From NCBI RefSeq assembly GCF_000344685.1, contig NW_006920410.1, forward strand, positions 4,177,014 through 4,241,013: DNA of 64,000 bases, written 5' to 3'. Positions 46,409 to 56,599 of this stretch are shown here, one piece after another (the stretch's first letter is position 1; the number at the start of each line of letters is the position of its first letter). Origin of the DNA: Gloeophyllum trabeum ATCC 11539 (taxonomy: Eukaryota; Basidiomycota; Agaricomycetes; Gloeophyllales; Gloeophyllaceae). The notes below the pieces were generated by a model. The model was not told the origin of the DNA and did no database searches. It saw only the letters and a list, made by a program, of their open reading frames with translations. The position numbers were made by a program, and so were the translations under genes.

Positions 46409-47171
46409 CTTTCCTGTTTGTCTTCTTTTCCTTTTCTCGCTTTGTATTCGGATGCGGGGAGAGAGAAGAGGGGAGGCGCCAGCAAATGAAAAGCGGGGCG
46501 GGGGCGGGGAAATAACTTTAATAAGCTGGCGATTTGTTCGGGCCGGGCGCTTCGTGCAGTGATCCCGTCGGTCGTGAAATCGATACTGGTGTCTTTCCTA
46601 CGTCGCCGTCCTCTCATCGTCGTGTCCATGCAGAGTCTATCGTCCAAGCTGCAGCCCTAACGCAGCCCCGCCCGAGTCCTCCTCGGTCGCCCGAATGTTT
46701 TCTGCAACCCGGGCATCGATGGACCCGCGCGATCCGCGCCGCAATGCAGGTGTACCTTTCTACGCTCCAGCATCTCAACTGCCAGTGACCACCCCAGCCA
46801 GCGACTCGCGCCCTATGCCCCTCGGGACAGGCACACGCGATCCAGAGGCCCGCACGCGTCTCAAGGAACTGTCAGCGCCATAGCCGTGATGGGACGGGCA
46901 CGCCTGCGGATTTCCGTGGGGTTCGCCACACCGATACTCTTTGCAGCTATTTCCGGAGGCCAGGGCGGCGTGGTCCCCGTGCCTCACTCACTCACTCACT
47001 CGCAATGCAGACAGGCGACGAGTCCGCGGGGGACACCACCCCGAACTTGTCCGCATGGCAGAAAAAGTGTCAAGCACGAGCGACAGCGAACCGATCTAAT
47101 CTACACAGTGATTTCTACAAAATACAGCACTTGCACACGCTCAACACCAGCGCGCCTCGGCCCCGGCCCGT
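46409..47171. other. Intergenic stretch
   Basis: Promoter side of the Mpv17-like gene and 3' side of the gene at 47172. A 62-codon plus-strand frame (46695-46883) has no recognisable homologue. A (CTCA)n run of about five copies lies near 46984-47000. Confidence 0.3.
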
Positions 47172-48273
47172 CTACGCCCTGCTCCCCAGCACGCTCGCCG
47201 AGCGCAAGTGCGACACGCTCACGTGCACCTCCGCCGCCTCGACGACGCTGCGCTGCGCGTTCTCCAGCGTGGCCCGCGCGCGCACGCCGAAGACGCGCGT
47301 CTCGGCGCGGCGGAAGAGGCGCATGGGCACGGGCACCCACGCGACGAGCGTCCACCCCTGCCCCCCGCTCACGCGCCAGTGCTCCGTCACGCGCACGCTC
47401 CCCGCGCACCCCGCCTCGACCGCCCGCGGCGCGTTCGACACGGCGTACAGCGCCTCCCCCTTCGCGCCGCGGCACGCGCACTCGACGTCGAGCACGGCGA
47501 CCGGCGGCAGGCCGGGGCCGGGGCTGCACGCCGTCAGCGTGTCCGTCAGGCGGAGGCACACCGGCCAGGCGAACGCGTCCCTTGGCGCCAACACGTCTCG
47601 CTATCAGTCTCCCTGGCACCGTGGTCGGGGGCTACGCACCCGTCGGTCAGATCCCATACCTCGAGGTGCCGCGCCGGCACGCCGATGGAGAGCGCGTAGC
47701 GCGCCGAGGGCGCGGGCACCGTGGTTGGGGCGGGCGGCTCGAGGAAACGCCGGGGCTGCGCGCCGAAGATCCCGTCGATGTCGAGGTCGGTGTCGAGCGA
47801 GTCGGACGACGGGTCCGAGTCGTGCGCGGGCGGCTTGGAGACTGCGCCTGTGGCACGCGCGGGGACCTGTGGCATGGGTAGGTAAGTACCGGAGATACGG
47901 TTGCGAGGGAAGTGTGAGGTGTGAGGGGGGGAGCGAGGAAAAGAGGAGGATGGTGGAGTACCTGGGTTGGACTGCTGCTGACCCGCTCCAGATGCTGTGC
48001 CGCCTCCGTCAAGGACGCGAACGATTGCGTGCGGCTCAGAGACCGCCCCTGCGAGGGAACCACATACTGCGTCTGGGGCTGCTCCGCCATCTGGACGCGC
48101 TCGGCCAACGTCGGCGGACGCCCACACACCATCACAGCGTCCCCGTCGACGTCCTCGACGACAATCTCGGGCGCCTCCGCTGTTTTCTCATACTGTGGCT
48201 CCTTCTGCTTGAGTTTGACGGGCGCGGCGTGCTTGCCTGCCCGGCGCGAACTCTCGGGTGCGGCCTTGGGCAT
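47172..48273 (-). CDS. Conserved-looking fungal protein, function unknown
   Basis: Three minus-strand exons (48273-47962, 47866-47640, 47580-47172) give about 316 residues. Exon 1 begins MPKAAPESSRRAGKHAAPVK and is polar, with VVEDVDGDAVMVCGRPPTLA and a Ser-rich stretch. Exon 2 has SLDTDLDIDGIFG and HLEVWDLTDG. Exon 3 is beta-rich (FAWPVCLRLTDTLTA, GEALYAVSNAPRAVE, WRVSGGQGWTLVAWVPVPM, VEAAEVHVSVSHLRSA). Splice sites are GTACTC/CAG and GTGCGT/AAG; the AAG acceptor is the only one that keeps frame into FAWPV. An alternative start at 48324 adds 17 residues. No domain recognised. The long plus-strand frame over the same bases is a GC-driven shadow. Confidence 0.5.
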
Positions 48274-48599
48274 GTTTCCGGGGCAGTGTTTGCTGGCCAG
48301 GGCGACGACGAGCTGGAGGTTCATATGTTAGGAGAGAAGAGGTTGTGGCTCGCGCAGGATGTTATGCCACACTCGTGCCACAGGAGGCGTGCGCGCTATT
48401 TACTATATCTGGCGGGCATCGATTGCGGTTCGCGACGCGGGCTGATCAACGCGCCAGCGTGATGTTCTGACAATGTACACATGTTATTTGGCCTGACGCG
48501 GGTGAAGTGGATCTGATCACAGGAAAGTTTACGGTCTTAATCGAATTACATCAGTCGCCATCCCCGTCCATTGTTCTCACTTTCCGGCGAGTGATCCAT

Positions 48600-49763
48600 C
48601 TTCAGCCGCGTGCGGCCAAACACTCAGAACGCGTGCATTGTCAGAACACGTCGCGGACCCCACCGGATATAGTAACCGGCGCGCACGCGTCCTGTGGCGT
48701 AACATGCTCGGAACAGTACAGTCGGTGCGAGAAGAGGCGCGCCCGGTTCGACGTGCCAGTGCGTGCCCTTTGGGACGGGTTTGGTCCTGGCGAAATCTCA
48801 ACGCCACAAGGATTTGGGCAGTGGATTACTTGAAACTTGCGTCGCGCGTTTTCCCACTTGGGGAGATGAAGTCTCTCGGTGTCAGCTTCTTTGGATCCAG
48901 GGTCCTGCCCGCGTAGTGTTGCTCCTGCAGTGAGGTGACTTTGCAGACTGTCTCACTTCACTTCAAGTTTGACGTACTTCACCCACTGCACAGTCGTCAT
49001 GAATTGCCTTTGAAGACTGCATTGAAGTCTGATCATGGCCACGTGCTGACCATTAATGGCAGCGCGCGCCACCAGATGTGCTCGCCCTGCGTCCAAGTGG
49101 TGTCCGAGTTGCAGAGTTGCATCTACTCCGCGTCATACCCTGTGCAGAGATAACAGTAGAATGGCTGTGGCAGATAACCTCCATGATATGCTGGCAGTTT
49201 GCACTGGGCTCAAGAAATTCATCAGGAGTCCATATGACAAGGTGTCGACTTGACTTTTGGTATTGTACATCCTGGCAGATGGTATGGGCATTATTAGTGT
49301 ATTTTAGAGTACAATGTATATGCAGATATCCCCGAGTTTGTCCTATGAGGATAAGTCAGTGCCTTCACCACACGTATGTGGGAATATTATGGGATATTCC
49401 GTGGCTGATCTGCCCACTTCAATGAAGACATTGAAGCACCTTCAACTTCACTTCACTCGGGTTGAAGTGTCAAAAACTCCACTGTGCAACACTGCAACTT
49501 CACTGCAGGAGCAACACTAGCCCCGCGTGCTGCACCGGCACCATGACCTCGACCCATACTGCGAGTGGCAATATCGTTATTTCCTGTCTCCACGCGCAGG
49601 CTGACAGGTGACACTCCATCACCGAAATGATCGCTCGATCCCAGTGACGATGCAGCGGACGCTCGGACAGTCTGCATCTACTACTAAGCAGCTTGGCATG
49701 CATGTTATCCGTGTCCCTATCAAGGAATGCATCGTCAAGTCTGATGACATACACTCCACGCAA
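48600..49763 (-). pseudogene. YWH/DGLVT relic 4, split by a MITE
   Basis: Minus-strand remnant. Reading across the MITE at 48914-49519, the upstream side ends VPVQHAG and the downstream side resumes with RTLDPKKLTPRDFISPSGK. It then decays through VPKGTHWHVEPGAPLLAP (about 48785-48735) and loses homology. The DGLVT and C-terminal parts are absent. The insertion point lies within the coding sequence just before the conserved TLDPxKL block. Confidence 0.6.
48914..49519. mobile_element. hAT-like MITE inserted in a YWH/DGLVT relic
   Basis: Ends are inverted repeats beginning TAGTGTTGCTCCTGCAGTGA and continuing with weaker matches. TAGTGTTG-type ends are typical of fungal hAT elements. The flanks TGCCCGCG (48906-48913) and GCCCCGCG (49520-49527) agree at 6 of 8 positions, an aged 8-base target duplication. 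The 606-base interior is rich in CTTCAC/GTGAAG motifs and has no transposase. Confidence 0.75.
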
Positions 49764-49954
49764 GCATGGAGGACGATACGACCAGAGTGCTTAGGACATC
49801 TGCGGACCTTACCTCCACGGCGAAAGGGGATGATAAATGACAACTTCGCCAATGTGGCCAGACAAGGTACTTTCAACGAACCCCAGAGCAGCGAGGACAC
49901 GAGTATTTGGATCTGCTGAGAAAGCTGTCGGGGACGTTCAAGCTTTCGAGTACA

Positions 49955-50541
49955 TCATTGAGGGGGGGGTTCTGTGAAAACTTGACAATATCACCTCTCT
50001 GCTCGAGCATTTGCTGTTATTCCATCCAGGCATCATAGTGTACCTTCCTAAGTACCCCTACAAAAATAGTTGTCTTAGTTCACTATGTACAGAGTAATAG
50101 AGAGAGATGCCGCAGACAGACAGCACTTGCGGGGAGTACACGGGCAGGTAACACTATCCGCATGCATCTGTCACACCCTTGAGCCCTTGGAGTTTTGTCA
50201 AATCTACCATAAGCACTTCACTAGCTTGCAGCCATTATCAGGTAGGCACAGGATGTTCAGCTATATTCAAAAAACTTCCTCTAGCTAAGCTGATATATGC
50301 CGGGGCTGTGTTGGCTGGTAGATCTATGCATTGCCACCATCAGACCTCTTACAGGGGGCACTTTGGATGGTGTTCAGCCTCCCATTCAACAAGGGGCAAA
50401 ATTGAGCAAGTTCTGACTTCACAACTCGTCTGTAAGGTATAGGAAGCATATACGTACCAACCCGCTAAGCTCCCTGTAGCATACTTCTTGATGTTTCAGA
50501 GTTCTGTAAAAAATCTGACTTTTACAGAACTCCCTCAATGA
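49955..50541. mobile_element. Unclassified MITE with TCATTGAGGG ends
   Basis: The left end TCATTGAGGG(G)nTTCTGTGAAAA mirrors the right end, which in reverse complement reads TCATTGAGGGAGTTCTGTAA. The inner right end also forms its own hairpin (TTCTGTAAAAAATCTGACTTTTACAGAA). GTAC lies a few bases outside both ends. The AT-rich 587-base interior has no transposase. Target duplication and superfamily are unclear. Confidence 0.6.
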
Positions 50542-50669
50542 TAGTACTATGATAGTGGCCAGGATTTACGGCAACTTGAACACCCGGGTTTCACACCTCA
50601 TTCCATTCCAATGTGTAGGCTTGATGCCCTCGAATACAGATCTAAAGCAACAGATGCAAAGTGCTTATG

Positions 50670-50933
50670 TTAATATGGCCTCGTGGACAGCCCGGTGCGG
50701 TAGACGAGCTTCGGAGGAGACGGGGAGATTCCTGAATAATAGTACATGGCCTCTTCCTTGGAGACGAGGTTGGGAGGCAAATCGTCAAGGGAGGAGACGC
50801 TGGAAGGATGGTCCTCGTGGAAGCTGAGGTTGGAAAAATCGCTTTCAGTCGGCGAGACCACCGTGGCGCCAGAGGCCTGCGCGGACTGCTGCGCAAAGAT
50901 GAGACAGGCGCGGACAAAGTCGGAAGAGATCAC
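50670..50933 (-). pseudogene. 5' fragment of a conserved basidiomycete gene
   Basis: A minus-strand frame starts MISSDFVRACLIFAQQSAQA and reaches EEAMYYYSGISPSPPKLVYR before stopping. I recall the YYYSGIPPSPP pattern from basidiomycete hypothetical proteins that continue well beyond this point. Here no continuation is seen; the MITE at 49955-50541 lies about 130 bases further on, and the intervening sequence is unrelated. Probably truncated, although a missed downstream exon is possible. Confidence 0.4.
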
Positions 50934-51005
50934 TAGACGAGTAGACGAGCGGTTCAGTATAAGTTAATGACAGGAGAAGGTTAAAGACTCGCTTGTGATC
51001 GTTCG

Positions 51006-51080
51006 AGAGCCTGGTGGAGAGGCTTGATGGAGAGGCTTGGTGGAAAGACTTGGTGGAAAGACTTGGTGGAAAGACTTGGT
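51006..51080. repeat. 13-base tandem repeat
   Basis: About six units of CTTGGTGGAAAGA, with the first two diverged to GCTTGATGGAGAG. It lies between the truncated fragment at 50670 and the ribosomal protein gene at 51397; the rest of 50934-51396 holds nothing recognised. Confidence 0.75.
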
Positions 51081-51396
51081 CGGGAATAAGAGCACCGTTA
51101 TAACCAGTCCAAGGAGAGAGGAGGTGGATAAGTCGTTCGACGAGACTTCACAGCATAATTACCGTGACAGTGTCGGCGGGTAAGTAGCAGCGGACCGAGA
51201 ACACCGAGTAGAAATTACATGTAAATATACCTATATATACGAAGCTGTTATTGGCGATAACAGTAAATAAATAACGTTTAGCTCAGTACTATAACTTATC
51301 CCGTGGGCAAATCCCGAGCCAGTTCATCCGTAACGCATTTCATTGCACAGACGGCCTTTGCTTCGCTCTATCCTTGCTGGCCGTAGCGAAGATAAG

Positions 51397-51862
51397 ATGC
51401 CGCCCATGTCTTTCGTAGGCGTGGTGACGAAGGTGGGGTGCATGAACAAGACGGCCACGGTGACGGTTTCGCGATGGGTCGTGCACAAAACTACGGGCAA
51501 GGTACGCTCATTCCAGTTGTGTCCTCTGTTCTGCTCTCTCAGCAGCTGAGTGGTTTGTTTTTGAAGCGGATAGAAAGGAGCAAGAAGTTCCTGACACATG
51601 ACGAGAAGAACCGTGCGTGTCCCCGGGCAAAGTGGTCTACTGAATTCCGGAGCTGAGCAGCTTCGCTCCTACAGAGCTCCGCCTGGACGACACCGTCCTC
51701 ATCCGCAACTGCCCGCCCATATCGGCGCGCAAGCGCTTCATGCTGGAGAAGATTCTGAAGAGTCCGGAGACGGAGCGAGAGTTGGCGCACGCGCACAAGG
51801 AGCCGACTGCCGAGCAGAGCACTGCTGCTTCACCATCGATCGACATCCTCGGCATGATATGA
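51397..51862 (+). CDS. Mitochondrial ribosomal protein uS17
   Basis: Small-subunit protein that binds 16S-type rRNA. Exons 51397-51501, 51567-51612 and 51675-51862 give MPPMSFVGVVTKVGCMNKTA, VTVSRWVVHKTTGK, RIERSKKFLTHDEKN, and LRLDDTVLIRNCPPISARKR ending SIDILGMI. The OB-fold pattern G-x-V-x-x-x-x-x-x-K-T and the ISxxKRF motif are those of uS17; length about 112 residues fits fungal mitochondrial members. Donors GTACGC and GTGCGT with acceptors AAG and CAG keep frame. It converges on the prefoldin gene, with 164 bases between stop codons. Confidence 0.87.
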
Positions 51863-52026
51863 CAGTATCTACTACAGAGACGCTGCCTATGATACCTTCG
51901 ACTCCCCTGCGTATCCTTCAAAATGTGTCTTCCAACGGCGTGCGGGTTGCAACTGAAGGGATGGTGGGGGGGGCTCGTGGTTGTCGTGATGGCCTCACGG
52001 GAGGTCGGCGGACAATCGGTGGGCGT

Positions 52027-52579
52027 TCACGCCCCAGGCTGCGCTTGTTGGATGGCAGCTTGCGTCTCGATAAGCTATATCGCGCATCGTGTAATCATAA
52101 CAAGTTCGTGCTTATGATGTATAGGAAGACTCGCCTCTGCCTTTTTCTTTTCTGCTTTCGCACCGATGTCCTTCAGCTGACCTTCCACCCGTTTGCTGTA
52201 CCAAGGTGTTAGTAGGCCCATTGCTCGACAATCGTGTAGGTCGGGAGAAAATACCGACATTTCGCTCTGGATAAAGTCTAACCGGGTGTTCACATTGCTC
52301 TTCGCTTCTGCCTGGTCTTGCTTGACTAGCACAGGCCCTATAAGCTTGTAGACTGTATTGTCCGACGTTAATTGGTCGAATTCCTGTAAAACGATGAGAT
52401 GAGATGAGATGTAGGACCACAGCGCAATGGTAGCATGCACGCACCTTTTTGACGAGCTCATTCTCAGACAGCTGAGCGTCCAGCCTCTGCCTCGCCTCGA
52501 CAGCCGCAGACAAGTCCGCCTGCAATTTCTGGAACTCCTGGCTCCTCTGCTGCAGTTGCGCCTGCAGTGCATCATCCAT
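52027..52579 (-). CDS. YKE2: Prefoldin subunit 6 (beta type)
   Basis: Subunit of the hexameric prefoldin that hands actin and tubulin to CCT. Minus-strand exons 52579-52445, 52383-52260, 52195-52135 and 52074-52027 give a coiled coil (MDDALQAQLQQRSQEFQKLQ, EARQRLDAQLSENELVKK), the beta-hairpin part EFDQLTSDNTVYKLIGPVLV and KQDQAEAKSNVNTRLDFIQ, then IKRVEGQLKDIGAKAEKKKA and the last exon LIETQAAIQQAQPGA. The last intron has a GC donor (GAG/GCGAGT) and a 60-base length; only this join restores the C-terminal helix. The start is 119 bases from the divergent Vti1 gene, so the promoter is shared. Confidence 0.88.
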
Positions 52580-52698
52580 CGGGCAAGTGGCGGTTCCAGG
52601 CGTAGCTCGGTAAATAGACGCAAACTCATTACCGCCGCGGGTCCCTTAGCAGGCTACCACCACCACGACGCGCAGCTGGACCGCACGTACGCTAAGCC

Positions 52699-53628
52699 AT
52701 GGACAACTCGCCAACCGCGCTGTTCGACTCGTACGAGCAGGACTTCCAGCAGATCATCGCGAGTATCAGGGACAAGCTCGAGGGCGATGGCAAGGACCAG
52801 CGGGGAGGTTAGTGTGCGTTGGGTTGCTGCGCGGCGGGGCGCTGACACCGACGCCCGTGTGCTAGAACAGCGCAAGGCCGCGCTGAGGCGGGTCGAAATG
52901 GAGCTGGACGAGGCGGACGAGATGGTGCGTGGGCCGTCTCACGCGCATGCATGCCCTGCACCCGACTGAGCGACCCGGCCGCGCACGCCAGGTCTCGCAA
53001 ATGGAAATCGAAATCCAGGGCATCCCGCAGTCCATCAAGCCCCAGTACCAGACGCGCATCCGCACCGCCAAGGCAGAGCTCACGCGGTACAAGAAGCTCT
53101 CGAAGGACCTGCACGCGCAGGTCTCCCGCTCGGACCTGCTCGCGCGCGCGGGCTCGCCGACATCCGACGAGCCGTACGGGCCCTCGAGCGATAGGACGAG
53201 GCTGCTGGCTGGCACAGCGCTGTTGGAGGACGGCAGCAGGAGGCTCGCGGAGAGTCAGCGGATTGCGCTCGAGACGGAGGAGCAGGGTGCGGATATTCTG
53301 AGGAATTTGAGGGGCCAGAGGGAGCAGATCGAACATGCGAGGGATACGGTGGGTGTCATAGCATAGGTCAAAGGTGCATGTTTTACTGATTTCCTCATTA
53401 GCTTCGAACGGCGGACACATCTATTGACCGTGCATCCGGTACGCTCAAGAAGATGATTCGACGGTATGTCTTTTCGTCCATACTCTCTTAACATCCTACA
53501 TTCTCCACCAGTTTCCTCTAATGCGAGTAATGTCCAGGATGTACCAGCAGCGTGTTGTCACAGGCGCAATCATTGTCGTCCTCATCCTTCTCATTCTCAT
53601 TATACTGTGGGCAAAGTTCTTCCGCTAG
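52699..53628 (+). CDS. VTI1: Vti1-like Qb-SNARE
   Basis: SNARE for Golgi-endosome-vacuole traffic. Five exons (52699-52807, 52866-52924, 52992-53348, 53402-53463, 53538-53628) give about 225 residues. It shows the N-terminal helical domain (FDSYEQDFQQIIASIRDKLE, EQRKAALRRVEMELDEADEM, QIEIQGIPQS-type segment, RTAKAELTRYKKLSKDL), a SNARE motif (ALLEDGSRRLAESQRIALET, GADILRNLRGQREQIEHARD, LRTADTSIDRASGTLKKMIR) and a C-terminal anchor VVTGAIIVVLILLILIILWA followed by KFFR. The zero-layer Gln (LRGQRE) is present. Complete. It converges on the aminopeptidase gene, 204 bases away. Confidence 0.92.
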
Positions 53629-53832
53629 CAAAATGCCCTTCTTGATTCTCTTGTGATGTTTTGTGGACTGCTGTCACGACTATTTACTGTGTACCTTATT
53701 GATGTTATGATATCCCGGGTGGAGACCGAGTGGATGACTTCGTTGCATTCATAGGTGAGTGCGCATAGTCGTGAGGTACGTCTCTCCAAACTGCTAGTGT
53801 AGATAGTCCTAGGTGTAAAATCCCCTCTCGGC

Positions 53833-56264
53833 TCACTGCTGCGACAGACGCCTGACAAACTCGACCAAAGCCCTACACACCACTGTCAGACCGCCTGGTA
53901 GCGAAAGGACAAGGATACTCACCGAACAGGGCGACCAGTCATCCCGGTCTCCAAGTACGGCGTAGGCCTCGTAGCCTGCACGGCTCAGTCAGCTATCGCG
54001 CACGACGCCAAGGTCACGGGTACGCCCACCTCCATCGAGCCAGCAATGTCGATGTGAGCCCATCTCAGGCTTGGCTCCTTCCCATCCTTGGCCTCGATAC
54101 CCTCGACAAACGCCTGCAAGAAAAGCGCTGCCGTGCAGCTCCCCGCCGGCTTTCCGCCAGTCTACAGTAGCGAAGAGAGGCGGAAAGGTAAGCGAGTTGC
54201 GCCGTGACATTCGGGAATGGAACGTACGTTGCACAAGTCCGCGTTGGACCGCGCGATCTGCGGCGCGTAGTCCGCGTCGAGCGGCATACGCCAGAAGCGG
54301 TCGTACTCGGCTTCGCCGGCGGCGCGCAGCTCTTCCCAGAGCGAGTCTGACGTCTGTAGAGTGACGCGTGTCTTAGCGCAGGGACTATAAGAAGAGGATC
54401 CCTAGACAGACCGAGAAGACACCAGAGAACACCTCTCCCAGGGCGATTTCCATCGCCCTGCGAAGCGTACGATTAGCGGTGAGCGATGATTGCTGGACAC
54501 GAAAACGTACCCGGTCAACGTGGCGGAGTCGATGAGGGTGTGGGGTTTGTACACGGTAGAAGTGTAGTACAGCGCATCTGAAGAGGGAGGCGGGAGTTTA
54601 AATGGTTAGATAGGGAGGACAGAGGCTAATAACCCACCAGCGAGGATGAGGCGGCCCTCGGCGTCTGTGTTGTCGATCTCGATCGACTTGCCGTTCATGC
54701 CGTATACACTGTTTGCCAGGGTACTCGCTCAGCACTGCGCACGACTTCAGAGGGCGCGACGGCTTACACGTCACCTGGCTTGTTCGCACTCGGCCCGGGC
54801 AGGTTCTCACACAGCGGAGTGACCACAACGAGGTTGACTCTAGAGATGGATTTACACTCGGCCGTCGGAAGGAAGGTATGTAGAGAACTCACGGTAGCTG
54901 CAGCTGCGCGATGGCAAGAGCAGCTGCGCAGACGGTCGCGGCTCCGCCTAGAAGTGCCGCCAAGTCAGCCATTAAATATAGTGGGCTCGAAGTGCAACAC
55001 ACCCATGTCTCCACGCATCAGTTTCATGTCCTAAGGGCAGTACGAGTCGTCAGTTCAAGCTTGCCTTGGCTCGATGGTAGCTGCGCACGCACCGCTGACG
55101 GCTTCAAGCTGATTCCTCCGGAGTCGAAGGTGATGCCCTTGCCCACGAACGCGATGGGCTGGGCATCGGGCGCGCCGCCCTTATAGTGACTGCGTGGCAA
55201 ATTGAGACACTGGGGATGCCGGTGCGGGGAAAGTGCTCACATCTCGAGGAACTTTGCAGGTTCGTCGGTACCCTTGGTAACCGAAAGGAAGGTATTCTGT
55301 GATGGCAGGGTCTTTGAGCGCCGGCACAGAGGGAGAGGAGATGGACAGAGAACCGACCATGCCTTTCTCCTTTGCCCACGCTGGTCAAGAGAAGATATTA
55401 GTAACGGGATCCCGCTGTGGTATGAGACAAGAAAATGAAGGTGTCTGTCTTGTATATCAGACAATACAGACCTTCGTCGTGCACGATGATTTCGACGTTC
55501 TTGACGGAGGCGAATTCGGCTTTGACCCGCTCGGTGAAGGACTATTCCCAGAATGTTGGGTTATCTCCCAGTCCAGACAGCTGAACAAAATTAAGACGTA
55601 CGGTGGGTGTACAGATATTCGCGGGGAGCTCCATCAGCTGCAAATGGTCGGAAACTAAGCAGAGTGGGTGCGAAGTAACATACGTACGGTCCGAGCAAGG
55701 TTCTGGGCTTTGGCGTATATCACGCCCGTGTCCCATTCCTTCGAGCTTGCGAGCGGGTGGAATGTCAGCGGCTCTGGAGGATGGGTTCCTGACTCTGGCT
55801 TGTATACATTCGGACCCTCAGTCTTGAGCGAGAATTTATACGCCGCTAGATGGGCCGCGACGGCTGCCTCGGCGGAGCGCTTCAGTTCGTGAGAAGTAAC
55901 ACGAGGTGGGGGGGGGCGGCGCACCGGATGCATGGGGGTCAATAGATGCATCAATAGCGACCTCGTTCAGGCCCTCGCCGAGCTCCTTCACTTTCTTCAC
56001 AGCGCTCCCGACGGCCTTCCGGACTAACTCTTTCCTCGCATCGCCGGTCTTTTCTGAGAAGGTATCACCCAAGGACGCAAGCGCGGTTACGTTCGACGCG
56101 TCCTTCTCCGCCGGCGTGTTATAGAATATCCTGGTCGTGCCGACCTTTGGCGCAGAGGGCCCCGAGGGGACGGCAGACCACAGCCTGCCGAGGTCAAGGC
56201 TGGGAATGGCCTTGGACGAGGGCTGTTTCGGGTCGACGGGGATGATGAACGCTGTGGACGACAT
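53833..56264 (-). CDS. Leucyl aminopeptidase, M17 family
   Basis: Dizinc cytosol aminopeptidase, normally a hexamer, releasing N-terminal residues. The minus-strand start [20 protein letters not shown] begins the N-domain. Later exons give [20 protein letters not shown], the catalytic-domain segment [18 protein letters not shown] (Lys and Asp ligands), [34 protein letters not shown], the signature [68 protein letters not shown] and, in the last two exons, [18 protein letters not shown] and [12 protein letters not shown]. Metal and catalytic residues are present. The frame stays open upstream to 56417, with Mets at 56339 (MLRSLSARAYTSRGAPFPSL, a mitochondrial-presequence look) and 56417, so a second isoform is possible. 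Confidence 0.9.
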
Positions 56265-56599
56265 TGTGCGCGACACCCCGAGCGACGGGAAAGGAGCTCC
56301 GCGGCTCGTGTACGCTCTGGCTGAGAGAGAGCGTAGCATGAGACAGCCCGAGCCGTGTATTCCACTGAACCGGCAGGGTGCAAGGATTAATTTCGGAGTT
56401 TTAGGGGCTATTAACAATTACGTAATACAATATGGGTTTGAGCAGTTACAAACCATAAACTATTCGAAACTTATTCGACCTTTTCGACTGACCACCTCCT
56501 GGGCTGTTGCCCGCTGGAGATTTCTGACCAAGCGTTTACCTTGGTGTATCTGTCCTGACCGCCGCCCGTTAATGCAGCTTGCGTCTGCCTCCGGCGTAG

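Noticed and set aside
46695..46883. 62-codon plus-strand frame as a small mitochondrial protein gene
   Set aside because: No recognisable family, promoter or splice support.
47005..48462. 485-codon plus-strand open frame, the longest in the window
   Set aside because: GC-driven antisense of the three-exon minus-strand gene at 47172-48273; Arg/Pro/Ser-rich without family character.
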